Positions 1 to 7,762 of a stretch of DNA of 38,614 nucleotides are shown piece after piece; within the stretch, counting starts at the first letter, position 1; every line of letters begins with the position of its first letter. This DNA is from Candidatus Gastranaerophilales bacterium. Lineage in GTDB: Bacteria > Cyanobacteriota > Vampirovibrionia > Gastranaerophilales > Gastranaerophilaceae. The notes beneath the pieces were generated by a model. The model did not search any database. It saw nothing but the letters and a program-made list of their open reading frames with translations, and was not told the origin of the DNA. The DNA lies in contig CALVAS010000011.1 in assembly GCA_944325585.1 (NCBI GenBank), positions 1-38,614 of the forward strand. The letters run 5' to 3'. The position numbers and the translations under genes were made by a program.

Positions 1-258
1 ATAATATTTGAGTCTGTCCGTATCCTGATAAATATCCATCAATTGCTCGTAAACCATAGTGTTTGTAGCATCAAATTCAAGAAGTTTTGAATAAAAATCC
101 GCAGCTTCATCCTTTTTGCCGAGCATCATCGCAATATGTCCCAAACGTTCAATTACATTCATATCTTTAGGATTTTTCTCGTAAAGTTTTTTATATTCTT
201 CATATGCTTTGTCAAATTGTTCATTTTCTTCAAATTGTTCTGCGATTTGTATGCTCAT
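1..258 (-). CDS. TPR-repeat protein, N-terminal part (runs off the window)
   Basis: Partial gene; only the first 86 codons are visible and the C-terminus lies outside the window. The start ATG (256-258) is preceded by AAGGAG at good spacing. The N-terminus reads MSIQIAEQFEENEQFDKAYE, followed by a helix pattern (AYEEYKKLYEKNPKDMNVIE, then LGHIAMMLGKKDEAADFYSK) that fits tetratricopeptide repeats: small residue, aromatic, then the A-x-x-x-Y of helix B. TPR proteins are protein-protein adaptors; no signal peptide is visible, so this one is probably cytoplasmic. The partner and exact role cannot be told from the fragment. Confidence 0.75.
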   Translation of the reverse strand, partial: MSIQIAEQFEENEQFDKAYEEYKKLYEKNPKDMNVIERLGHIAMMLGKKDEAADFYSKLLEFDATNTMVYEQLMDIYQDTDRLKYY

Positions 259-317
259 TAAATACTCCTTTTTAAATAATTATATTCGAAAAATTTTGTA
301 AAAAATAGCCTTTCAAG

Positions 318-875
318 CTAATTGTAACGGTTTTGAGTCTTTTCAATCCCGTTTTCAAAGTAAAATTCAACAGCTTCAACAGCGCGTAAGATTGTTGATT
401 TTAAATCAGGAAGCTGTTCTTTTGAAAAGTTCTGTAACACAAACGCCTCTGACGGAATCGGCGGCTGAGGTCCTATTCCGAATTTGAGTCTTGCAAAATC
501 TTTTGTTCCAAGATGTTTAATTACTGATTTTATACCGTTATGCCCGCCGTCCGAGCCGTTTGCGCGAAACCGGATTCTGCCCAGCTCAAGCGAAATATCA
601 TCATAGATTATTAATATATCTTTAATCTCAATTTTGTAATAATTCATGACCGCCGCAGCGGATTCTCCGGAAAGGTTCATAAATGTAGTCGGCTTGATAA
701 TTAAAATGTCTTCATCGTTAAGTTTAAATTTAGTCAAAAAACATTTTAGTTTTTTATCTTCTTTAAACTCAAGATTGTTATCGTATGCGATTTTATCCGC
801 AATCATAAATCCTGCGTTGTGTCTGGTAAAAAGATATTTTTCCCCTACGTTTCCTAAACCTGCAATTAATTTCAT
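318..875 (-). CDS. pth: Peptidyl-tRNA hydrolase
   Basis: Cleaves peptidyl-tRNAs released from stalled ribosomes so the tRNA can be reused; cytoplasmic. The product begins MKLIAGLGNVGEKY and carries the Pth signatures: the GLGN loop with the substrate-binding Asn, the RHNAGF motif with the catalytic His, TTFMNLSG, and YDDISLELGRIRFR with the catalytic Asp, followed by GSDGGHNG. Length (185 aa) is normal for bacterial Pth. A GTG three codons upstream (884) would add 3 residues, but AAAGG sits about 8 nt from the ATG at 875 and only just before the GTG, so the ATG is preferred. It lies 60 bp downstream of the divergent HTH gene region and points the same way as the TPR gene. Confidence 0.96.
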   Translation of the reverse strand: MKLIAGLGNVGEKYLFTRHNAGFMIADKIAYDNNLEFKEDKKLKCFLTKFKLNDEDILIIKPTTFMNLSGESAAAVMNYYKIEIKDILIIYDDISLELGRIRFRANGSDGGHNGIKSVIKHLGTKDFARLKFGIGPQPPIPSEAFVLQNFSKEQLPDLKSTILRAVEAVEFYFENGIEKTQNRYN

Positions 876-1055
876 TAAATTCACCTTTTATAATTATTAT
901 TTTAACGCAAATAAATATTACCGCCCTGATTTACCATGCTTTCGCTTAACAAAATGATAGAAAACCCGTATTTTAATAATGAACTTGAACCGGTTGAACA
1001 CAAGAACGCTTCGGCAGAGTGCAAACGGTCAAAATTTAAAAGTGAGGATAAAAAT

Positions 1056-1625
1056 ATGAGTGCAAAAAACAAACCTATAATTCAGGAAAAAAGTTCGGAA
1101 AAGGTTGCCAGATTTTTGGAAAAAAACGGCATTCATAAAAAAGATTTTGCAGAAATGATAGGGGTTACATTATCATACGTGTACAACCTGATTGATAATA
1201 CAATTCCTTTTTCAACACGCGGAACAACGTTGGAGCGGATTGCAACGGTTATGGAGATTGAACCGGAAGAGTTTGAAGAATATAAAATTCCGCAGGAACC
1301 GCTTTTGATTGATGAAAACGTTCAATTTTTAAAGAAAGTTATGAAAGAAAAGGGGATGAGTACGGTTAATTTTTTAAAGGCATTTCCGAGGAAAAAAAGA
1401 CTTGAGATAGTTGATATTTTGCGTGGGAACATTCCTATTCCGATAGATTATAAAGAACTCAGCATGATTGCGCAGGTTCTTGATATAGATAAGGACGATA
1501 TTTATGACATGTGGGAAAAACGCATGAAACAGGTGCTGGAAACAAGCGGAATGAATATTTATTCAAACGCGGCGCTTGTTAATGCAATGTTTGATTGTGC
1601 AAAAAAATATATTGATATACAATAA
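1056..1625 (+). CDS. Two-domain XRE-like helix-turn-helix protein
   Basis: Probable DNA-binding regulator of about 189 aa. Residues about 10-65 (KVARFLEKNGIHKKDFAEMI, then GVTLSYVYNLI) form an XRE-type helix-turn-helix with the usual recognition-helix spacing. A second, weaker copy follows at about 90-150 (VQFLKKVMKEKGMSTVNFLK ... ELSMIAQVLDIDKDDIYDMW). The open frame extends upstream to an ATG at 936, but that start has no Shine-Dalgarno, whereas the ATG at 1056 is preceded by GAGG at 8 nt, so 1056 is chosen. A rho-independent terminator follows. The regulon is unknown; no inverted-repeat operator is evident next to it. Confidence 0.75.
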   Translation: MSAKNKPIIQEKSSEKVARFLEKNGIHKKDFAEMIGVTLSYVYNLIDNTIPFSTRGTTLERIATVMEIEPEEFEEYKIPQEPLLIDENVQFLKKVMKEKGMSTVNFLKAFPRKKRLEIVDILRGNIPIPIDYKELSMIAQVLDIDKDDIYDMWEKRMKQVLETSGMNIYSNAALVNAMFDCAKKYIDIQ

Positions 1626-1650
1626 GTTTTCCGTAATAGATTGATTTCAG

Positions 1651-1688
1651 CCCGTTTCGTTCATTGAATTAAACGGGTTTTATTTTTT
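1651..1688 (+). terminator. Rho-independent terminator after the HTH gene
   Basis: CCCGTTT (1651-1657) pairs with AAACGGG (1671-1677) and is followed by TTTTATTTTTT. It sits 25 nt after the stop of the HTH gene on the same strand. Confidence 0.8.
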
Positions 1689-1712
1689 AATAAAATTTAT
1701 TAAAGAAAACTG

Positions 1713-1741
1713 TTGACATAAAATTTTGTTCCTGCTAACAT
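1713..1741 (+). promoter_or_regulatory. Promoter of tRNA-Lys
   Basis: TTGACA (1713-1718), 17 nt spacer, TAACAT (1736-1741). The -35 is a perfect sigma-70-type match. The predicted transcription start near 1748 leaves about 30 nt of 5' leader before the tRNA. Confidence 0.75.
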
Positions 1742-1777
1742 AAAATCATTGACGAAATGAATAGCATTTAGTTATAT

Positions 1778-1850
1778 GCGCTTGTAGCTCAGCAGGTAGA
1801 GCACTCCCCTTTTAAGGGATAGGTCGCGCGTTCGAATCGCGCCAAGCGCA
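1778..1850 (+). tRNA. tRNA-Lys (UUU)
   Basis: Complete cloverleaf of 73 nt. The acceptor is GCGCTTG/CAAGCGC, the D arm GCTC/GAGC, and the anticodon loop CTTTTAA gives anticodon UUU. The T arm is GCGCG-TTCGAAT-CGCGC and the discriminator is A. CCA is not encoded. The outer pair of the anticodon stem (C27-U43) is a mismatch; the other four pairs are intact. A promoter lies upstream and a perfect hairpin terminator directly downstream. Confidence 0.97.
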
Positions 1851-1884
1851 AAATAAAAGAGGTCTGTATAGACCTCTTTTATTT
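1851..1884 (+). terminator. Terminator of tRNA-Lys
   Basis: A perfect 14-bp stem: AAATAAAAGAGGTC (1851-1864) with GACCTCTTTTATTT (1871-1884), loop TGTATA. The right arm supplies the U-rich tail. It begins at the base after the tRNA discriminator. Confidence 0.9.
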
Positions 1885-2034
1885 TGTTGTTTAGCTAAGA
1901 TAAGAATGCCTATTGCGTTCGAGCGGTCTGCGAGCAGAGTGCGAAGGTTTGAGTTTATAAAGAACGAAGTTCTTGTAACACTCAACCGTAGTCACGTTTA
2001 ATGCGAGCAGGTCAAGACAATCGCGCCAAGCGCA
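1885..2034 (+). repeat. Palindromic segment ending in a copy of the tRNA-Lys 3' end
   Basis: The last 16 bases of tRNA-Lys (AATCGCGCCAAGCGCA, 1835-1850) recur exactly at 2019-2034. Between the copies is GC-richer, hairpin-rich sequence. One hairpin is AAGAAC-GAA-GTTCTT, nested inside a GGTTTGAGT/ACTCAACC outer stem. A second possible stem is CTG-CGAG-CAG. No gene is seen in it. The layout resembles a small element bounded by a tRNA-end direct repeat (att-like) or a partial tRNA duplication. Confidence 0.65.
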
Positions 2035-2063
2035 TTTTTTCATGTTTGTGCTTTAATCGTTTT

Positions 2064-2651
2064 ATGGAAAATATTTTAGAAATTGCAAAAAATAATCAAA
2101 ATTCTGCTTTCAAAATTATCAAAGAATTGGAAATTGAATCCGGTTTCAAAAATATCGGATGTGACGTTAACCTTGTAGGTTCCTTAAAATCAGGATTATT
2201 AATGAAACATTTGGATATTGATTTTCATATTTATTCTGATATCGTTTCTATCGAAAAAAGTTTTTCTGTAATTCTAAAATTGATTAAAAATCCAGCGGTT
2301 AAAAAATTTACTTTTAAAAATTCGCTGGATAAAGAAGAAAATTGTCTTGAGTGGCATGTTTTTTATGAAGATGAATTTAAGCGGCTCTGGCAGATAGATA
2401 TTATTCACATGCCCAAAAAATCAAAATATTGCGGATATTTTGAGCATGTTACGGATAGAATTTCAGAAGTTTTGACTGTTGAGGCGAAAAATACAATTTT
2501 ACAACTTAAATATAACACTCCGGATGACATTAAAATCTCAGGAATTGAATACTATCGTGCGGTTATAGAAGGCAAAGTATCAACGTTTGAGGAGTTCCTC
2601 CGGTGGAGGAAAGAACATCCCGCAAACGGTATAATTGATTGGTGTCCGTAA
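2064..2651 (+). CDS. Nucleotidyltransferase-fold protein (Pol beta superfamily-like)
   Basis: Protein of about 195 aa with the nucleotidyltransferase hallmark: LVGSLKSGLL followed by HLDIDFHIYS (the GS...DxD metal-binding pattern), and a later acidic strand, WQIDIIHMP, that could supply the third carboxylate. Substrate unknown; families with this core include minimal nucleotidyltransferases and tRNA or antibiotic adenylyltransferases. The frame is open upstream to 2001, but that part would run through the tRNA-Lys-derived repeat. The ATG at 2064 has no Shine-Dalgarno and has TTTAAT ending exactly 6 nt before it, which suggests a leaderless mRNA. It ends 4 nt from the convergent glycosyltransferase gene. 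Because it directly follows a tRNA-end repeat it could be acquired DNA, but that is not shown. Confidence 0.65.
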   Translation: MENILEIAKNNQNSAFKIIKELEIESGFKNIGCDVNLVGSLKSGLLMKHLDIDFHIYSDIVSIEKSFSVILKLIKNPAVKKFTFKNSLDKEENCLEWHVFYEDEFKRLWQIDIIHMPKKSKYCGYFEHVTDRISEVLTVEAKNTILQLKYNTPDDIKISGIEYYRAVIEGKVSTFEEFLRWRKEHPANGIIDWCP

Positions 2652-2655
2652 ATTA

Positions 2656-5472
2656 TTATTGAACGTTTTTGCCTTTTGCAATAAGTTCTTTACCCTTTGC
2701 AAGGTACCAGGCGCCTCCGCCTATTGCAGCCGCTACTATGCCGCCGCCAAATGCCAGAATTTTGCCTGTTTTTGATTGTTTTGCACCTTCAATAATATTA
2801 TTTTTATTCTTCTCAAGCGCAGTTGTTACAGTTGTTTTTATTGTGTTATTTATTTCATCAACTGAGTTTTGAGTAATTTCTTTTACAGTTTTTTCTGTTT
2901 TGGCAATTATTTCCGAAGAAACCGTTTTTAATGTTTCCTGAGCCTTTTCAGCTGCTTCGGCTGCCGTTTTCGTCATTGTTTCTTCCATTTCTTTGACGAG
3001 TTCTCCGGCTCTTTTTTCCATCTTTTTGCACATTGAATTTAGTGTACAGTCTAAATCTTCAAGAGTTTTTTGGATTGCTTCCATCGGATTAAGCATTTTG
3101 CCGACAAGCCGTTTTAAAGGTTTTTGACTTCGGGCATCCCAGCCTTTATCAATCTGCCAGATGTTTTCTTTGTACATTTTGTTGGCTGATTTTCCGCAGT
3201 TAAATTCTTTATTATTATGCCAGTCGAACTCTTCTTCAATATTCTTTTTACATTTTTCAATATATTGAGTTCTGTTATGCGCGTATTCCTCAACCATTTC
3301 TTTAAAACAGTCGGAAACTTCATCAGAGGCTCTTTCAACCCTTTTGGCTTCAACAATGTCTTTCGGTGTATTCCAATCAAGTCCGTCAAACTGTGGATTC
3401 ATTTCCGGTGCTGTTCTGGTAAGCCAGCCGTTTGATTTGTTTGTATAGTCAACAGGTCCGCCAGTTTTTGTTGTAAGATAAGGTACACCTGCGGCTTTTG
3501 CCTCCAATGGAGTAATTCCGCACATTTCGCGGCGGGAAGTGAAAGCTCCGTGTGTTGCGCAGGCAACAAGAGTGTTTGGAAAACGTCCGTCTACATACAT
3601 TGCATTATGTTTGTAGATTCCGCCGTCAAGTTCTTCAATTTCTTTTAAGGTTTCTTTAATTATTTTAAAATCTTTGGCTTCTTTATCCCAAGGAGCATCA
3701 CCTGCGCCGTTAAGAAGTTTAACTTTGAGTTTTAATTCTTTCGGAACATCATCACGTTTTAAGAATTTTAGAAATCCTTTATAAAGAATCGGATAACCTT
3801 TTTGTTCGTCGGATCTGCCCCAGCCCATTATAAGCATTTCATCATCTTTAAATCTTGACAAACTTCCCAAAACGCTTCTGCCTTCCTCAATTTGTTTGTC
3901 GTGGAAGAATACTTTGTTCAAAGCCTGTTGGCCTTCTTTTTCTGCATCTTCAAGAATGCCGGTGAGCCATTTGGCATTTTTTATTCTGTTTGCAACGATT
4001 TCTTCAATATTGTTTCCGTTGTATTTAATCGGTGTAAAACCTTCTCTAAGTTCAGTCAATGTGTTTGAACCGCGTCCGAATTGAGTCGGAACTTTATCGA
4101 TTCCAAGAGAAGCAGGAGTTGAACCGTTAAGCGGGCTTATTGTTTCAATTTCTCTTAAATCGCCGCCTATATTGGGTGCTACATCCATATTCGGATTTTT
4201 CATTTCTTTATCAAAATTCGGAGAAACTGTACCGAAAGTGATATTTTCTGAGTTCATTTTTGTTGCGACAATTGCTACTTTAGTTACATTGTAATTGCCT
4301 GAAAAATCTCTGAATTTGCCGATAATCGGCTCAAAAAGTTTATGAACAAAGGCTTGCTCTTCTTTTGCCAGATTATCCCAGCCTCTGCTGTTATACCACT
4401 CAAGAAGTTCATATTCCGGCAGGTTCTTTAGTGCCTTAACATCTTCTGCATTAAAAATAAGTCTTGCAAATTGGAAAGGATTATTTGTGTGCCCTTGATA
4501 GTTTACTCCGGTATTGTGCGCCGTATAATGTGCGCGTGTCCCGTTATAATAATCATCTCCGTCTGCGGAAAGACTTGCTATATGACTGAAAAACGTTGCA
4601 ATCGGTCTGTCATGCCCCCAGTAATTTGCAGGCTTCCAGTAGCCGAACTCTTCGGTATTCATCATTTTTTCCGCTTGCAAATAAGCGCGGCAATAGTCGG
4701 AATTAATAATTTCCGCTTCGATTCCTCCGTGGCCGTTTGCGCTGTATGTATAAGGACGAGGTGTTTTTGCAAGTTCCTGTGTCCAGATGACATAATTCGG
4801 TTTGCCTTTTAGTTTATTATAGCTCGGGTTATCATCCGCAATTTTGAAAATTTCAAACGGTACTTTTTGAATTTCGCCGAGTCTCATATCAGACATTCTT
4901 TCGATTTCGCCTTTGACGCTTGTCGGCTCAATCAAACAATATTTTGATAAACTTGTTGCTGTTTTGCCGTTTGGTTCCCCCTGAATTACATATCTTAAAT
5001 CTTCGGCATTACAACCTAATGCTTTTGCAAATTCTTCGCGGGATTGTCCCGGTGCTGCACTCAAAAACCAGCGTGCTTCAATTTCTTCAGGCAGCTTGCC
5101 GTTTTCTAATTTTATATCTTTAGTCAACAAAAATTTATATCCGCCTTTGGAGTTGTTATGTTCATGCGCAGGCATAAAACTTCTTACATCAAGTCCCTCG
5201 TGTTCATTAAAACTTTTGGGCGCTTCATATGTAACAACACCCAAACCGCCTTGTGCATCTTCGGCCAATCCGGTACCGTTGTTTTCGTATGCAAAAGACG
5301 CAATCTGATTAACATTGCGGTCTATGCCGGTAAACGTCAGCATTGCAAGTCTCGGCTTAAAACTTACTGTGTCTGATTGGGTTACATAATTGTTCTTGAT
5401 GTTTTGTCCGTAATTTTTTCGGCTTGAGTTTGCCCGATAAACATTTCCGAGCCTGATTGCTTCTACACGCAT
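2656..5472 (-). CDS. Glycogen/starch synthase-like glycosyltransferase with C-terminal coiled coil and membrane anchor
   Basis: A 938-aa protein. The middle resembles GT-B glycosyltransferases of the glycogen-synthase kind. An N-terminal glycine-rich loop (GLAEDAQGGLGVVTYEAP) resembles the ADP-glucose-binding KTGGL region. Late in the domain comes SRREMCGITPLEAKAAGVP, then TKTGGPVD, resembling the E-x7-E region. The first ~45 residues are a Ser/Asn-rich extension. After residue ~780 there is a long Lys/Glu/Ala coiled coil (KTAAEAAEKAQETLKTVSSE), then one glycine-rich hydrophobic segment (GGGIVAAAIGGGAWYLA) and a basic tail. No Sec signal is seen. Bacterial glycogen synthases are about 480 aa and soluble, so the anchor and the doubled length are unusual. 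The ATG is preceded by AAAGG. Donor and acceptor sugars are not determined. Confidence 0.75.
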   Translation of the reverse strand: MRVEAIRLGNVYRANSSRKNYGQNIKNNYVTQSDTVSFKPRLAMLTFTGIDRNVNQIASFAYENNGTGLAEDAQGGLGVVTYEAPKSFNEHEGLDVRSFMPAHEHNNSKGGYKFLLTKDIKLENGKLPEEIEARWFLSAAPGQSREEFAKALGCNAEDLRYVIQGEPNGKTATSLSKYCLIEPTSVKGEIERMSDMRLGEIQKVPFEIFKIADDNPSYNKLKGKPNYVIWTQELAKTPRPYTYSANGHGGIEAEIINSDYCRAYLQAEKMMNTEEFGYWKPANYWGHDRPIATFFSHIASLSADGDDYYNGTRAHYTAHNTGVNYQGHTNNPFQFARLIFNAEDVKALKNLPEYELLEWYNSRGWDNLAKEEQAFVHKLFEPIIGKFRDFSGNYNVTKVAIVATKMNSENITFGTVSPNFDKEMKNPNMDVAPNIGGDLREIETISPLNGSTPASLGIDKVPTQFGRGSNTLTELREGFTPIKYNGNNIEEIVANRIKNAKWLTGILEDAEKEGQQALNKVFFHDKQIEEGRSVLGSLSRFKDDEMLIMGWGRSDEQKGYPILYKGFLKFLKRDDVPKELKLKVKLLNGAGDAPWDKEAKDFKIIKETLKEIEELDGGIYKHNAMYVDGRFPNTLVACATHGAFTSRREMCGITPLEAKAAGVPYLTTKTGGPVDYTNKSNGWLTRTAPEMNPQFDGLDWNTPKDIVEAKRVERASDEVSDCFKEMVEEYAHNRTQYIEKCKKNIEEEFDWHNNKEFNCGKSANKMYKENIWQIDKGWDARSQKPLKRLVGKMLNPMEAIQKTLEDLDCTLNSMCKKMEKRAGELVKEMEETMTKTAAEAAEKAQETLKTVSSEIIAKTEKTVKEITQNSVDEINNTIKTTVTTALEKNKNNIIEGAKQSKTGKILAFGGGIVAAAIGGGAWYLAKGKELIAKGKNVQ

Positions 5473-5590
5473 TGTACCTTTTATCCCTTACTACTTATAC
5501 TCTTATATTCTATTTTCGATTGCAGAAAAGATTTATATCTCCTGCATATATTCTAAAATACCGGCAATTTTTTTTTCAATAGGCATGTGC

Positions 5591-5612
5591 AGAAATATTA
5601 AGAAATATTAAG
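5591..5612. repeat. Short tandem repeat in the intergenic region before the nucleoside transporter
   Basis: AGAAATATTA occurs twice back to back (5591-5600, 5601-5610), followed by AG. It lies in the 217-bp divergent region between the glycosyltransferase and transporter genes, where promoters for both should be. It could be a pair of operator half-sites or chance in AT-rich DNA. Confidence 0.35.
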
Positions 5613-5689
5613 TAAAGTTTTTTTACCGACTGAAGAATTTTCCTCTCATTTAAAGTATTATATTTAAGTAATTTATATAAGGATTTTTT

Positions 5690-6973
5690 ATGGAAAGATT
5701 TTTTGGGATTTTCGGGATAATTTTAATATTTTTGATTGCATTTTTGATGTCGAATAACAGAAAAGCAATCAATTATAAAACAATCGTAACCGGCTTTGTA
5801 TTGCAGATTTTGCTTGCAGTATTTATTTTTAAAGTCCCGATAGGGCGTACAATTTTTATGAATTTGGGGCTGTTTATCACCAAAATTCTCGATTTTGCAA
5901 AAGAGGGCGGAGAATTTGTTTTCGGCCCGTTAATGAACAACTCTGATGCTCTGGCAAAGGTTTTCGGTGCAGGAGCGCAGGTCTTTGCATTACAACTGAT
6001 TGCCTCTTTGATTTTCATGATGATTCTTGTAAATATCCTGTATTATTACGGTATTATGCAAAGAGTTGTTCCGCTTCTCGGAAAAGCTATGAACAAACTT
6101 ATGTCCGTAAGCGGTGCCGAGGCTTTATCTAATGTCGCAAGCGCATTTGTCGGACAGATTGCGGCGCAGATTATGATTAGACCGTATCTTGCAAAACTTA
6201 CAAGATCCGAGCTTCTGGCTTCTATGACTGGAAGCATGGCATGTATTTCAGCAGCCACAATGCCGATTTATATAGGTCTTGGCATTCCTGCTCAATATTT
6301 GCTTGCCGCATCAATTATGGCCGCTCCGGGGGCGCTGGTTATTTCAAAAATCGTTTATCCTGAAACAGGTCATCCAGAAACCAGTGAAGATATAAAAATT
6401 CATTTCAGTAAAAGACGGCGTCCGTACACAAATCTTTTTGATGCAATTTCACAGGGGGCTTCTGAGGGTATGAAGGTTGCGATAAATGTTGTGGCAATGA
6501 TTTTGGCTCTTGTTGCTCTTGTTGCTTTTGTTGATTGGATTCTCGGCGGTATCGGCAAGTTTGTCGTAAATTATATCCATATAAATTTTGCCTCTTTTGA
6601 TTTAACGCAGTTATCTTTAAAAATGATTCTGGGCAAAATATTTGCAGTCTTTGCATACCTTATGGGGGTTCCGATGGGGGAAGCCACGACTGTCGGAAGT
6701 CTTATGGGTACAAAACTTGTTTTAAATGAAATGGTTGCTTATGTTGATTTAAGTTCACTACCGCAGGCATTATCAGACAAAAGTTTTCTTATTGCGTGTA
6801 TTGCTCTGTGCAGTTTCGGCAACTTCGGCTCAATTGCAATTCAGCTGGGCGGAATCGGAGAACTTGCTCCAAACCAGCGGAAAAACCTTGCACGTCTCGG
6901 AGTAAGAGCGTTGATTTGCGGAACTTTGACATGTTATATGTCCGCAGCAATTGCAGGAATTTTGCTTAATTAA
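5690..6973 (+). CDS. nupC: Concentrative nucleoside transporter (NupC/CNT family)
   Basis: A 427-aa inner-membrane protein, normal length for bacterial CNTs, which import nucleosides with H+ or Na+. It starts MERFFGIFGIILIFLIAFLM, then a CNT-like second helix region (NYKTIVTGFVLQILLAVFIF). The central transport-domain motif appears as GGEFVFGPL, and the C-terminal half has PMGEATTVGSLMGTKLVLNE and the conserved SFGNFGSIAIQLGGIGELAP. A start with AAGG 7 nt upstream supports the ATG. It is a single gene with its own terminator. The substrate range (pyrimidine or purine) cannot be read from sequence by eye. Confidence 0.93.
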   Translation: MERFFGIFGIILIFLIAFLMSNNRKAINYKTIVTGFVLQILLAVFIFKVPIGRTIFMNLGLFITKILDFAKEGGEFVFGPLMNNSDALAKVFGAGAQVFALQLIASLIFMMILVNILYYYGIMQRVVPLLGKAMNKLMSVSGAEALSNVASAFVGQIAAQIMIRPYLAKLTRSELLASMTGSMACISAATMPIYIGLGIPAQYLLAASIMAAPGALVISKIVYPETGHPETSEDIKIHFSKRRRPYTNLFDAISQGASEGMKVAINVVAMILALVALVAFVDWILGGIGKFVVNYIHINFASFDLTQLSLKMILGKIFAVFAYLMGVPMGEATTVGSLMGTKLVLNEMVAYVDLSSLPQALSDKSFLIACIALCSFGNFGSIAIQLGGIGELAPNQRKNLARLGVRALICGTLTCYMSAAIAGILLN

Positions 6974-7007
6974 ACCGGATTGTATACGGGTGTTAAATAA
7001 AAAATAT

Positions 7008-7036
7008 AAAAAAGACGGTTATCAGCCGTCTTTTTT
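7008..7036. terminator. Shared bidirectional terminator
   Basis: GACGGTT-ATC-AGCCGTC (one G-U pair) flanked by A-run and T-run. It serves the transporter on the plus strand. On the minus strand it overlaps the last codons and stop (TGA at 7022-7024) of the zinc-ribbon gene. Confidence 0.8.
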
Positions 7037-7339
7037 AATGTAATTTTGCCAATTTTCATCAAGATTTTTAATAAACCTGTGCGCGTCAATTACGTCATCA
7101 TAACTTATTGGTGCGGGGCCTTCCTGAATTTCGTATGCAAGTTCAGAATCATCTTTAACTTTGATTTCAGTAAAGCCGAGAAAGGCTATTCCGTAATTTT
7201 TTCCGCAGTGATTGCATTTAAGATTTGTGACTAAAAGTCCGCCCTCATCACGTTTTATTGTGACGGAATCTTCGTCAAATCCGCTTTTGCAGACAGAGCA
7301 GCAAAGGTTTTTAAAAAGTTTCCCCAGGTTCTTTTTCAT
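7022..7339 (-). CDS. Small zinc-ribbon-like protein
   Basis: A 105-aa protein not assigned to a named family. It has two CxxC pairs, CSVC near residue 14 and CNHC near residue 42, about 25 residues apart, which is the layout of a zinc ribbon. The rest is acidic and helical (DVIDAHRFIKNLDENWQNYI). No signal peptide or membrane segment is seen, so it is probably cytoplasmic. The ATG is preceded by GAGG at 6 nt. It is a single gene convergent with the nucleoside transporter. Zinc binding is an inference from cysteine spacing. Confidence 0.7.
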   Translation of the reverse strand: MKKNLGKLFKNLCCSVCKSGFDEDSVTIKRDEGGLLVTNLKCNHCGKNYGIAFLGFTEIKVKDDSELAYEIQEGPAPISYDDVIDAHRFIKNLDENWQNYIKKDG

Positions 7340-7453
7340 TTTATCCTCTTTTCATATTATTATACAAAAAATTCAAATCAGTTTTGTAAAATTATGTTAC
7401 ATTTTATACCATCATGGGCATAATATACATGTGTAAGCTATAGGAGAGTTTAT

Positions 7454-7549
7454 ATGGAAGCTATCAATTTAATTTTGTTCGGGTTTATCGTTTATACTGC
7501 GTTAATCGTAGTTCCGAGTATCTGGGAAGAATTAACGACAGAAGGTTAA
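7454..7549 (+). CDS. 31-residue single-pass membrane peptide
   Basis: Small open frame with ATG at 7454, stop TAA at 7547-7549, and AGGAGAG placed about 8 nt upstream. The sequence starts MEAINLILFGFIVYTALIVV and continues PSIWEELTTEG: one hydrophobic helix of about 19 residues, then an acidic tail. A possible promoter lies just upstream (TTACAT, 18 nt, TAATAT, with the -10 about 7425-7430) and a terminator hairpin at 7704-7733 closes the unit. The size, helix and acidic tail recall small subunits of membrane complexes, but I recognise no specific family. That it is expressed is inferred from the Shine-Dalgarno and the surrounding signals. Confidence 0.5.
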   Translation: MEAINLILFGFIVYTALIVVPSIWEELTTEG

Positions 7550-7681
7550 ACCTCGTTTAATTTAACAGACGATGTGTGTTGATAAAAGTTTCTTTTAAAA
7601 ATTTTTAGTCGCCGTTTAAGAGAGTTTGGGTTTCGATTAGTGTAAAAGTTACGTTAATTATCTGACGTAAAAGGATTTTTT

Positions 7682-7711
7682 ATGCTTTTCACCTCCAATT
7701 TACCGGTCTAA
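7682..7711 (+). CDS. Possible 9-codon leader-type peptide overlapping a terminator
   Basis: ATG at 7682 with AAGGA 6 nt upstream encodes MLFTSNLPV and stops inside the left arm of the terminator hairpin at 7704. A small inverted repeat, TTACGT...ACGTAA (7649-7670), ends right at the Shine-Dalgarno. The layout resembles an attenuator leader, but no gene on this strand follows; bioA is convergent. It may be a chance frame. Confidence 0.25.
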   Translation: MLFTSNLPV

Positions 7712-7733
7712 AACTAAATTCAGACCGTTTTTT
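7704..7733 (+). terminator. Terminator of the small-peptide transcript
   Basis: CGGTCT (7704-7709) pairs with AGACCG (7722-7727) and is followed by T6. The T-run is on the plus-strand side only, so it ends the unit that carries the 31-aa peptide, not bioA. Confidence 0.65.
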
Positions 7734-7762
7734 ATATTTTGGAAAGTCTCGTCAGTATACTG

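Noticed and set aside
936-1055. 40-codon N-terminal extension of the HTH protein
   Set aside because: No Shine-Dalgarno at 936, a clear one at 1056, and the extension has no recognisable domain.
2001-2063. Longer N-terminus for the nucleotidyltransferase-like gene
   Set aside because: The extension would encode the tRNA-Lys-derived repeat and lacks a ribosome-binding site; the start at 2064 fits the protein better.
3114-3389. 91-codon frame inside the glycosyltransferase
   Set aside because: It is a shadow of the long gene on the same strand, with lysine-rich filler composition and no ribosome-binding site.
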